NCBI GenBank assembly: GCA_021156265.1
Contig: JAJNBR010000004.1
Location: forward strand, 1-28,900
Reading direction: 5' to 3'
From: Flavipsychrobacter sp.
GTDB taxonomy: Bacteria; Bacteroidota; Bacteroidia; Chitinophagales; Chitinophagaceae
DNA length: 28,900 bases
Below the pieces are notes generated by a model that was not told the DNA's origin, ran no database searches, and was given only the letters and a program-made list of their open reading frames with translations. Shown one piece after another: positions 14,735 to 22,267 of the stretch (position 1 is its first letter; each line of letters begins with the position of its first letter). A program made the translations under genes and the position numbers.

Positions 14735-16390
14735 ATGCGGATAAGGGAGAGCGCATATATTGCACTAGCGTGTCTATTTATTTCTATTGGTCAATCATCA
14801 GCACAATCCGATGCTTATGGAGTGAGTAACGGGCAAGACGCAAAATATCTGGGACTTAACACTAGCCCGCCGGGCCAGTGGCGTATTCATTTCCTTTCAC
14901 AACCAAAGTCACAGTTAGTAAGTCTGCAGGCTGGCAAGAAGGCCATCTTCTCATCGTTTACGGAATGCGAGGTATACGATTTCGCCTCGGGCAGTTGGGA
15001 TACACATCAATTCTCTGTTCCGCGCCGCAATGCAGCGTCTGTCTCTGCAGGCTGTATGGCATTTTTTGCGGGAGGATCTAAAGGTCCTAAACAAGCACAG
15101 GAATTTCTTAATCAAGTTGACGTTTATAATGCCGACAACAATACCTGGCATGCGTCCAGGCTTTCAGAAGCCCGTGAAGTAGGAGGCGTTGCGGCGTATG
15201 GCAATGTCGCCATCTTTGCAGGAGGTATAACTACAAAAGGTTATTCAGCCCGTGCCGATATTCTGAACACACATAAAGGCCGTAGCTATTACAACCTGTG
15301 CGAACCAAGGAGCAAACTGGCAGCGGGTGCTGCAGGCAACAAAATTGTTTTTGCCGGAGGAGTAACGGGTAACAGCAACCAACCTACTTCCAGCAGTGCA
15401 ATCGATATATACGAGGTGCATTCACGCAGTTGGAGTACAGCAAGGTTATCCACTGGCAGATGCCATATGACAGTGGCAAGTATTGGTAACCGGATCATCT
15501 TCGCAGGTGGCCTCATTACATCTGGCGGTAACGCAAAACCATCTAAAATGGTGGATGTTTACGACGCAGTAAGAAACAACTGGAGTACCATAAAGTTATC
15601 TGAAGCTAAGTATGACATGTCCGTAGCCGTTGCAGGCAATAAAGTATATTTTGTCGGCGGGATCAAGGCCCGCAACATGCTTTCTGACAGAATAGAAATA
15701 TATGATCTTGAAACGGATACCTGGACGGTATGCACTTTGCCTTTGCGTCGCCAGGGTATGGCCATCGCAGTTACTGCATCTCGCCTGATGTTTGCAGGGG
15801 GCTTTGCGTGCAGTTCTAACACACCAACCAACCGGATAGAAGTACTAAATATCGAAACAGGTAAATGGAGTGTCGAATACCTCTCTAAAGCCCGGACAAA
15901 TGTTTCGTCCGCTTCATTCGGAGGAAAGGCCATTTTTGCCGGTGGTACAGAACATTCAGGAACTATAGCCTCGGCAGTAATAGACACCTGGCAGGAAACC
16001 AACAATATCCGAAGTGTCCTTTATAATGCGGGCGCCGATATTATCCATCAGTCCAGCCAAAAACCGCCTTACGAATGGGTATACAATGATCCGCAAAACG
16101 ACAATATTATCGTCGCAGACCTTTGGAAATATGAAACCCGCACAGTCAATATCAGTATACTTAATGGTCTCCGTCAGCCTGTTATCACAAAGTCCGTGAT
16201 ACCATTTGGAGACACAAAGGAGCCTATCGACATCTCTGGCTTAACCAAGGGGCAGTATTGGGTCCTTATCGAGTGTAGCGGCTGCAGGCCGGTCTTAAAG
16301 CAAGTTAATGTCAAAGGTGACGATTTAGACACGCAGACGTCAACTATATTGGCTATGTCTCCTCCGGGAAACCCGGATGCTGTCTACTAG
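14735..16390 (+). CDS. Secreted Kelch-repeat beta-propeller protein
   Basis: A 551-residue exported protein. Residues 1-23 are a signal peptide (cleavage near SSAQ). About eight Kelch-like repeats of 45-50 residues follow (about 60-425); seven carry an F/Y-x-GG core (FAGG or FVGG) followed by a D/E-x-Y or similar strand and a W, while the first repeat lacks the double Gly. The C-terminal part (about 455-525: TVNISILNG, IDISGLTKGQYWVLIE) resembles a T9SS type A sorting domain but lacks the YPNP start and is followed by about 25 extra residues. Likely role: a surface-exposed binding or scaffold protein. A hairpin sits just before its start. Repeat identity is firm, ligand unknown. Confidence 0.85.
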   Translation: MRIRESAYIALACLFISIGQSSAQSDAYGVSNGQDAKYLGLNTSPPGQWRIHFLSQPKSQLVSLQAGKKAIFSSFTECEVYDFASGSWDTHQFSVPRRNAASVSAGCMAFFAGGSKGPKQAQEFLNQVDVYNADNNTWHASRLSEAREVGGVAAYGNVAIFAGGITTKGYSARADILNTHKGRSYYNLCEPRSKLAAGAAGNKIVFAGGVTGNSNQPTSSSAIDIYEVHSRSWSTARLSTGRCHMTVASIGNRIIFAGGLITSGGNAKPSKMVDVYDAVRNNWSTIKLSEAKYDMSVAVAGNKVYFVGGIKARNMLSDRIEIYDLETDTWTVCTLPLRRQGMAIAVTASRLMFAGGFACSSNTPTNRIEVLNIETGKWSVEYLSKARTNVSSASFGGKAIFAGGTEHSGTIASAVIDTWQETNNIRSVLYNAGADIIHQSSQKPPYEWVYNDPQNDNIIVADLWKYETRTVNISILNGLRQPVITKSVIPFGDTKEPIDISGLTKGQYWVLIECSGCRPVLKQVNVKGDDLDTQTSTILAMSPPGNPDAVY

Positions 16391-16762
16391 CTCATCTTAT
16401 CGCCACGCTAAAAAGAAAGACATCAACTTCCCGCTTTTTCCCGGGAGTAGTGTCAAGGTATTAATATCCACGAAACTGATATTACCGTGCTGTTGATCTT
16501 GCGACCCGCAGCATGCAATACTGAGCTTCTACGGTTAAAATGCCTAAGCCCAACAGCATAAGGAACAGAATGGTAAAGTTTTTCATTTAACGTAGCTTTT
16601 GTTGATGTTAAGGTCTCACAATCAAAAGAAAACGCTCCTTAATAATTCATAAAGAATCTTAAATGGGTTTACAGCGCTATATAGCACATCAGCTGGCACG
16701 CAATTTTTAAGCTTGTTACGCGTAGGTTAATAAAGAAGAGTATTAGACTAAAAGAAGAGCAT
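16391..16762. other. Intergenic region with an orphan signal-peptide ORF
   Basis: The 372 bases hold no conventional gene. A 34-codon minus-strand ORF with a signal-peptide-like sequence lies at 16482-16586. A weak TCCCG/CGGGA stem occurs near 16430-16448. A possible plus-strand ribosome-binding sequence (GAAGAG) lies just before the ATG at 16763. Confidence 0.5.
16482..16586 (-). CDS. Possible small secreted peptide or remnant of a signal peptide
   Basis: A 34-codon ORF starting at ATG 16586. It begins with a basic residue and a strong hydrophobic core (FTILFLMLLGLGIL), then a cleavage-like VEAQ, and only about 12 residues after that before the TAA. It could encode a very short secreted peptide, or be the remnant of a secreted protein whose remainder was lost: no other frame continues it convincingly. 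No promoter box was recognised. Listed because it lies inside a gene-free gap. Confidence 0.3.
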   Translation of the reverse strand: MKNFTILFLMLLGLGILTVEAQYCMLRVARSTAR

Positions 16763-17479
16763 ATGAGACTGTTTATATTCATTAGCATGTTAGTGGCGCC
16801 GTTCATGAGCCTGGCGCAAGATTCGGTAAAGAAAGCCCCAACCGCAGAGGAAAAAGACTTCGCGCTGCATCCTGAAAGGCCTAAGTATCAGGGCCGTATC
16901 GATACCATCTTCTATATAGATGCTGCAACGGGCGAGAAGCAGGTTGCTGAGCTGAAACTAAAACCGGCCGACTGGGAGTACCAGGAAGCTCTTGCAGCGT
17001 ACAAAAGAGGCGAATACGCCAAAGCTCACCAGTATGCTTACCAGCAACTTCTTAAGAAGGGGCATAAGCAAAAGACGCTGATGCAGTTGTACGACCTGGC
17101 TATCAAAAGCTCTTATTCTAACCGCGAGTTCAGTTCAGCTATTGTCTATTACCAGGATATGGTAAAACGAAAGCTGAAACCCGAAGATGAGCTCACGAAA
17201 CTGGCCATCTTCAGTTACTTCCCTGCCAAGGCTTTGCAAACGCAGGACTATTACAACATCAACCCTAAAGACACCGCGTTTATATTGAGCCTCGTAAACA
17301 AGATGGTAGCCAAAGACCCGAAATGGCTGATGGTGCGGGCCAAAATCTATACCGCTGTGCGCGATATAGACGAGTTACCGGCTGACATCAGGCAGCGCTA
17401 CAAAGCGAAAGTGGCTGCAGATACTGCTAAATACGCCGGCGAATTTGAGCCAAACGACTGGGAAGACATATTGCCATAG
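16763..17479 (+). CDS. Secreted helical-repeat protein of unknown function
   Basis: A 238-residue protein with a signal peptide (residues 1-18, cleavage near SLAQ). The mature part is helical and looks like a few tetratricopeptide-type repeats: YQEALAAYKRGEYAKAHQYA near 75-95 has TPR-like spacing, followed by SSAIVYYQDMVKR near 130. The overall character (periplasmic, TPR-like, charged) fits a Bacteroidota-specific domain of unknown function (DUF4919 was considered but not confirmed). It ends at a long hairpin shared with the downstream convergent region. No partner is suggested by its neighbours. Confidence 0.78.
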   Translation: MRLFIFISMLVAPFMSLAQDSVKKAPTAEEKDFALHPERPKYQGRIDTIFYIDAATGEKQVAELKLKPADWEYQEALAAYKRGEYAKAHQYAYQQLLKKGHKQKTLMQLYDLAIKSSYSNREFSSAIVYYQDMVKRKLKPEDELTKLAIFSYFPAKALQTQDYYNINPKDTAFILSLVNKMVAKDPKWLMVRAKIYTAVRDIDELPADIRQRYKAKVAADTAKYAGEFEPNDWEDILP

Positions 17480-17496
17480 TTAAAACATTGATATAA

Positions 17497-17533
17497 CGCA
17501 CGCGAAGTCGCCCCGGTGGCGGCTTTTCGTGCG
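17497..17533 (+). terminator. Hairpin after the helical-repeat protein gene
   Basis: CGCACG...AAGTCGCC pairs with GGCGGCTT...CGTGCG, a roughly 16-bp stem with two mismatches and one G-T wobble around CCGGT. The T tract is short and lies inside the stem, so termination strength is uncertain. Confidence 0.7.
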
Positions 17534-17546
17534 AATTTATTACAGG

Positions 17547-17657
17547 TTGTTGCCGTTTTCCGAGCACAACTTTGACTACCCCGGAACGTTGCGATGGGCA
17601 AATTTGTTGTCGTTTGTTGTCGTTTTGGGGTGATTTTTAAAGACAACAAAATGGATT
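17547..17657. repeat. Iterated TTTGTTGTC-type motifs in a convergent intergenic region
   Basis: TTTGTTGTCG occurs as a perfect tandem pair at 17603-17622; a variant TTGTTGCCGTTTT lies at 17547-17559 and an inverted copy (GACAACAAA) at 17642-17650. A further inverted TTTGTTGT lies at 17750-17757. No gene is present here. Confidence 0.5.
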
Positions 17658-17715
17658 GGTGCCGCAAGTTGAGCTATTAAAGACTAATGTGGGCACAGAT
17701 TGACAGGGTTGTTTC

Positions 17716-17741
17716 ATAAAAAATGGTGACATTAAGCCACC
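17716..17741 (-). terminator. Intrinsic terminator of the kinase/response-regulator operon
   Basis: On the minus strand GGTGGC, TTAAT, GTCACC forms a 6-bp stem (one G-T wobble) followed by ATTTTTT, about 35 bases after the response-regulator stop. Confidence 0.8.
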
Positions 17742-17776
17742 ACAAATATACAACAAATTATTAAATATCACCAGTT

Positions 17777-18130
17777 TTACCCTACGTACTTTGCCACCAT
17801 GTCGCGGAGCACGTGCATACTAAAAGGTTTTTCGAGTGCGTCGTCGGCGCAGGCAGTTCCGGCCAGTTTGCGGATATTGGGATCAGCAGAGAGCATGATA
17901 ACCGGGATGTCTTTTGTCTGCTCTTGCTTTTTGAGGTGTTTACAGATATCCAGCCCGTTGATACCTGACAGCTGTTTGTCGAGAATGAAAAGATCCGGTA
18001 ACTCATATTCATTGCTGATGAGCGGGTCGCCATTAATCATTACAGTCACCTCGTAACCTGCCCTTTCCAGGATCAACTTCACGGAATCCTGTACACCGGG
18101 GTCATCTTCTGCTAAAATGATCTTTTTCAT
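17777..18130 (-). CDS. Single-domain response regulator (CheY-like)
   Basis: A 117-residue receiver domain with no output domain. The phospho-acceptor is Asp51 in PDLFILDKQ; the acidic pocket is Glu8, Asp9 and Asp10; Ser81 and Lys101 (LEKPF) complete the usual switch residues. It is translated five bases after the stop of the 1336-residue kinase gene on the same strand, so the two form an operon and a cognate phosphotransfer pair. With no DNA-binding or enzymatic output, it may shuttle phosphate to another protein. Its terminator lies just downstream. Confidence 0.93.
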   Translation of the reverse strand: MKKIILAEDDPGVQDSVKLILERAGYEVTVMINGDPLISNEYELPDLFILDKQLSGINGLDICKHLKKQEQTKDIPVIMLSADPNIRKLAGTACADDALEKPFSMHVLRDMVAKYVG

Positions 18131-18135
18131 GTATT

Positions 18136-21100
18136 CTAAACGACTGCTGTCGGAACTGTAAAATAAAATGTTGCCCCGTCGCCGGGCTTACCTACTACCC
18201 CGATCTGCCCTTTATGCTGCTTTATGATTTGTGCGGCAATATACAGGCCAAGACCAAGACCTGGATAGGTGTTAATATCGTTCTCGCTGTCGCGGTAAAA
18301 GCGGTCAAACACTTTTTCACGGTTTTCGGGTGCAATACCTTTCCCAAAATCTTCAACGGTCACCCTGACATCGTCTCCAACTATTTCTGAACTGATCACA
18401 ATATCTTTATTTTCAGGCGAGTACTTAATGGCATTGCTGATAAAATTAATAAGCACTTGTCCAATACGTTCTTTGTCTGCGTTAACGGTAGCAGCATCGG
18501 CCCTCACAACGAAGCGGCGTGTAGGATAGGTTTTTTTCAACTCCTCAACGCGGGCAGTTAATAGCTCGTCTATACGGAACGATTCAAAGTTGAGCGGCAG
18601 GCGTCCTCCTGTTATCCGCGAAGTATCCAGCAGCAGGTGGATGAGCTCAGTAAGCCGGTCCACTTGAACTTCCAGTTTGTCAGTCAGGCCAAGGTTTTCC
18701 GTATCACCGCTTTGTACGAGCGCCTCATGCAGCAGTTCGACATATGATTTAATACTAGTAACAGGCGTACGCAACTCGTGGCTGGCAACACCAATAAAAT
18801 CATCTTTTTCCTGCTCCATCAACTTGCGGTCTGTCATATCGCGAGCCACCTTTACAAAACCCATTAGCCGGTTTCCGCTCACAATGGGGGCCATTACTCC
18901 ACTCATGTAGAACCGGGTACCATCCTTGCGCAAGTGCCAGCGTTCATCAAGGGCGCGGCCTTCAGTAGCTGCCTGCCCTATCTCTTTTTCCGGTATACCT
19001 GCCGCACGGTCTTCCGGCGTAAAAATGATGTCTCCATTCTTACCCTTCACTTCCTCCTCGGTAAAGCCAAATGTTTGTTCCGCTCCCTTGCTCCAGCTGG
19101 TGATGTAGCCTCCGGTATCGAGCGTAACAATCGCATAATCGGTGGCGCTTTCCATGGTGATACGCAAACGTTCCTCCGATTGCCTCAATGCTTCTTCCGC
19201 CTGTTTTTGCTCGGTAAGATCGCGCATGATCTTTACGAAACCCAACAGGCTGCCGTCGTTGTTATGCAAGGGCCGCACGGTGCCTGAACCATAAAACCGG
19301 GTGCCATCTTTGCGCAGGTGCCAGCGTTCGTTCTCAGCCATTCCTTTGTCCCTGGCTTTGCCTACCTCTTTTTCCGGGATGTTTTGTGCTCGGTCTTCCG
19401 GCACAAAAATGATATCGCCCGGTTGCCCGACGATCTCCTGTTCCGAATATCCAAGTATCGCTTGTGCACCCGTGTTCCAGCCGGATATGCGCCTGTCCGT
19501 GTCCAGCGTAAATATCGCATAGTCTTTCGCGCTTTCTATCAGCAGTCGTAACCGTTCCTCCGACCGGGCCAGGTTGTATTCAGCCCGCTTACGCGCGGTC
19601 ATATCAATGAACGTGATCACGACACCATTGATGCGGTCTTCCTCAGTACGGTATGGTAACACCCGCATATGAAAAAACCTGCCGTTCGAGGTTACCACTT
19701 CGCGCTCAACCGGTTGTAGTTTGTCCAGTACAAATTCAGCATCCTTCATTAGGTCAGTATAGCTGAGTTTACCTGTAATATCGGAAAGCGGCCTGCCGTA
19801 ATCGGCCGGTATCAGGTTAAACACTTCGCGTGCCGCAGGTGTAAAGAAAGCCACACGGAAACTGCGGTCGAGAAATATGGTTGCTATATCAACAGAATTG
19901 ATAAGGTTGTGCAGGTTGTTGCCGGCCAGCGTGGTTTCTTCCACCTTCACTTTCAGTTCCTGGTTTACTGTGCGCAACTCTTCGTTTATCGATTGTAATT
20001 CTTCCTTGCTGGTCTCCAGTTCTTCGGCTGCTGAGCGCAGCTCTTCATTCATCGCCTGCAGCTCTTCGTTAGAGGCCTTCAGTTCCTCAGCATGAAACTC
20101 GTGCTGCTCGTTGGATGCACGAAGCTGGGTCTTAATGCGCATCAATTCGTCTTCCAGCTGGCGCGCCACCGGCTCGTCAGATGCCAATACTACTCTTTGG
20201 TTTTCCTGTGTGTCAGCTGCCGGTTCAAATATGACGAGTATAAACCCTTTGGCAACATCACCGGCGGTCAGCACCGGGCGAACAAGGATATTAATTGTTT
20301 CCGTTTTGTCGTCTATGGTGAGCTTCAACCCACGGGCTTCTACAGTGGTATGCCGCTGCGCCGCCTGGTATAGTGCCGACCTCAGCTCCAGCCTCAGCTC
20401 CTGCCGCACCAGTTTGAGCAGGTTTTGCGAAGGCTCGCCGCCTGCCATCTGCAGGTAGCGGCCTGCCCGCTCACTCAGGTGCACGATCTCATGCTCCTCG
20501 TTCACGATAAGTGAAGGTGGCGCATATTCTTCGAGCAGGCGCTGGTGCAGCTCGCCGAAAGTAATACGCTCATTGCGTGCAATTACCTGTTCCTGTTCAG
20601 TAGGTTCTGTTTTCGTTGGTCGCTCGAACCGGAAAGAGGGCACCGATTCCGGCACGGGATAAGTTCTCGCCGTGCTTATTTGTCTTTTCTGAAAAATATG
20701 GAAGTCGCGGCTGTATATGCTGTACAGGTCTCCTGCAGTGTCTGCGGACTCAGAAGAACCTACAAACAGGAAGGCGCCCGGATCGAGCGCGAAATGGAAG
20801 GTCTCCATCACGCGATCCTGCGCATTGTGATTAAGGTATATCAATACATTGCGACAGCTGATAAGATCCAGGTGCGAGAAAGGGGGATCCTTCATGAAAT
20901 TGTGCGTTGCAAACAGGATCATTTCCCTGATCTCGCGCCGAACCCGGTAGCCTACCCCTTCTTTGTTGAAAAAGCGACGCAGCCTTTCCGGGGATACGTC
21001 TGCCGCATCGTTAATTGTGTATAGCCCCTCGCGCGCATGTGCAATAGCAGCCTCATCGATATCGGTGGCAAATACCTGTATCTTAGGTGCATCCATTACG

Positions 21101-22146
21101 TTCATTGTTTGCTCGGCACACAGCATAGCAAGCGAATAAGCTTCCTCGCCCGTGGCACAGCCTGCCACCCAGATACGCACCTGCCCCCCGGCCGGTTTAC
21201 TACGAATAATCCGCGGCAATACATCATCGCTTAAAAACTCAAAAGCTTTTTTATCGCGAAAAAAATTGGTCACAGAGATCAATAAGTCTTTTAGCAACGC
21301 AGTTGTCTCGGCGGGATTTGTTTGCAGGAGCGTTGCATATGCCGTCAGATCCGGCTGCTTGCGTACGTTAATACGGCGCTCTATGCGACGCAGCAAGGTG
21401 GGACGTTTGTAATTAGAAAAATCGTGGCCCGTACGAAGCCGTAACTGCGTGAACACTTCCCGTAACGCCTGCTGCTGGTCTTCAGGACGTTTGTCTGCTT
21501 CAATGGGTATCTGTACCAATCCCTGGCTGTTGTAATATTCGATAATGCGTCGGGGGATCTCGGCAACCGGCAGCACCTCATCTACCATGTCGGTAGCGAT
21601 AGCATTGCGCGGCATTTCGTTGAACTCTGCCTCGCGCGGATTTTGCACAAATGTTGCACCACCCTGCTCTTTGATGCGCTTTAATCCCATAGAGCCGTTG
21701 GCACCCGTACCCGAAAGCACCACACAAACGGCCTTGCTTTGGTAAGCATCGGCCATGGTACGAAAGAAAATATCCACAGGCGCACGGCGGTCTTCCTCCT
21801 GCAAATTAGGTGACACCACAATATGTGCGTCTTCCATGGTCAGGTGGCGATTGGGTGGTATCACGTACACATGGTCGGGCTTCACACGGGTCTTTTCAGT
21901 CACCTGCTCTACCGGCAACTTTGTTACGGTCCTTATCACTTCTGCCAGCTTGCTGTCATGGTCGGGCGAAAGATGCAGGATCACTACATAGGCAGCACCG
22001 GTCCTGGGCGGAACGTTATCAAAAAACTCGCGGAGTGCCTGTATGCCGCCGGCAGAGGCACCGATGCCTACTATCAGGAAGCCGTTTTGCCCCTGGCTAT
22101 GGTCATTTTCACCCGGTGTGTTCCCCTGTTCTTTTGAAGTATCCAT
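18136..22146 (-). CDS. CheB-CheR-PAS hybrid sensor histidine kinase
   Basis: A 1336-residue cytoplasmic signalling protein. Domains in order: CheB-type methylesterase (about 20-210; Ser31 in GASAGG, His58, but Asn150 where the catalytic Asp is expected, GTGANG); CheR-type methyltransferase (about 225-490; VAGCATGEEAYSLA for SAM binding, SCRNVLIYL); a PAS-like region; a long coiled coil (about 650-735, repeated EEL units such as NEELQAMNEELRS); a PAS module; two tandem PAS-PAC modules that share RWHLRKDGTRFY; and a histidine kinase core (H-box SHELRTPVTSIKSY with His1123, N-box SNAIKYS, G-boxes DFGKGIAP and GLGLGLYIA). A 5-base gap links it to the response regulator. Upstream are repeated palindromic 12-mers. 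No transmembrane segment is visible. Confidence 0.93.
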   Translation of the reverse strand: MDTSKEQGNTPGENDHSQGQNGFLIVGIGASAGGIQALREFFDNVPPRTGAAYVVILHLSPDHDSKLAEVIRTVTKLPVEQVTEKTRVKPDHVYVIPPNRHLTMEDAHIVVSPNLQEEDRRAPVDIFFRTMADAYQSKAVCVVLSGTGANGSMGLKRIKEQGGATFVQNPREAEFNEMPRNAIATDMVDEVLPVAEIPRRIIEYYNSQGLVQIPIEADKRPEDQQQALREVFTQLRLRTGHDFSNYKRPTLLRRIERRINVRKQPDLTAYATLLQTNPAETTALLKDLLISVTNFFRDKKAFEFLSDDVLPRIIRSKPAGGQVRIWVAGCATGEEAYSLAMLCAEQTMNVMDAPKIQVFATDIDEAAIAHAREGLYTINDAADVSPERLRRFFNKEGVGYRVRREIREMILFATHNFMKDPPFSHLDLISCRNVLIYLNHNAQDRVMETFHFALDPGAFLFVGSSESADTAGDLYSIYSRDFHIFQKRQISTARTYPVPESVPSFRFERPTKTEPTEQEQVIARNERITFGELHQRLLEEYAPPSLIVNEEHEIVHLSERAGRYLQMAGGEPSQNLLKLVRQELRLELRSALYQAAQRHTTVEARGLKLTIDDKTETINILVRPVLTAGDVAKGFILVIFEPAADTQENQRVVLASDEPVARQLEDELMRIKTQLRASNEQHEFHAEELKASNEELQAMNEELRSAAEELETSKEELQSINEELRTVNQELKVKVEETTLAGNNLHNLINSVDIATIFLDRSFRVAFFTPAAREVFNLIPADYGRPLSDITGKLSYTDLMKDAEFVLDKLQPVEREVVTSNGRFFHMRVLPYRTEEDRINGVVITFIDMTARKRAEYNLARSEERLRLLIESAKDYAIFTLDTDRRISGWNTGAQAILGYSEQEIVGQPGDIIFVPEDRAQNIPEKEVGKARDKGMAENERWHLRKDGTRFYGSGTVRPLHNNDGSLLGFVKIMRDLTEQKQAEEALRQSEERLRITMESATDYAIVTLDTGGYITSWSKGAEQTFGFTEEEVKGKNGDIIFTPEDRAAGIPEKEIGQAATEGRALDERWHLRKDGTRFYMSGVMAPIVSGNRLMGFVKVARDMTDRKLMEQEKDDFIGVASHELRTPVTSIKSYVELLHEALVQSGDTENLGLTDKLEVQVDRLTELIHLLLDTSRITGGRLPLNFESFRIDELLTARVEELKKTYPTRRFVVRADAATVNADKERIGQVLINFISNAIKYSPENKDIVISSEIVGDDVRVTVEDFGKGIAPENREKVFDRFYRDSENDINTYPGLGLGLYIAAQIIKQHKGQIGVVGKPGDGATFYFTVPTAVV
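18911..18945 (-). repeat. Near-identical DNA repeat within the tandem PAS-PAC modules, copy 1
   Basis: Thirty-five bases match 19295-19329 at 32 positions and encode the same protein text (WHLRKDGTRFY). Protein and DNA similarity together point to a fairly recent tandem duplication of one PAS-PAC unit. Confidence 0.8.
19295..19329 (-). repeat. Near-identical DNA repeat within the tandem PAS-PAC modules, copy 2
   Basis: The second copy of the 35-base segment, 384 bases from the first and in the same reading frame. Confidence 0.8.
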
Positions 22147-22154
22147 AAGCTGTG

Positions 22155-22192
22155 CTGCCGGCAGCCAGAGATAACATCATCTGCAGGCAGCC
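22155..22192. promoter_or_regulatory. Two palindromic 12-mers upstream of the hybrid kinase
   Basis: CTGCCGGCAGCC (22155-22166) and CTGCAGGCAGCC (22181-22192) match at 11 of 12 positions, with starts 26 bases apart. The first contains the perfect palindrome GCTGCCGGCAGC at 22154-22165, eight bases from the kinase ATG. They could be operator half-sites or an RNA structure near the start codon. Confidence 0.4.
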
Positions 22193-22267
22193 GTTCGATG
22201 CAAGATAATTCAATGGGCCGTATTGCGCCAGAGACTATTGCGTATTTAATGGGGAATAGTTGACGGG

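Noticed and set aside
14544..14765. A 73-codon minus-strand ORF before the Kelch gene
   Set aside because: Mixed composition without signal, domain or promoter; it overlaps the Kelch start and contains the hairpin there.
18677..21991. Many plus-strand ORFs opposite the large kinase
   Set aside because: They mirror the GC-rich codons of the real gene and have shadow-like composition rich in Ser, Cys and Arg.
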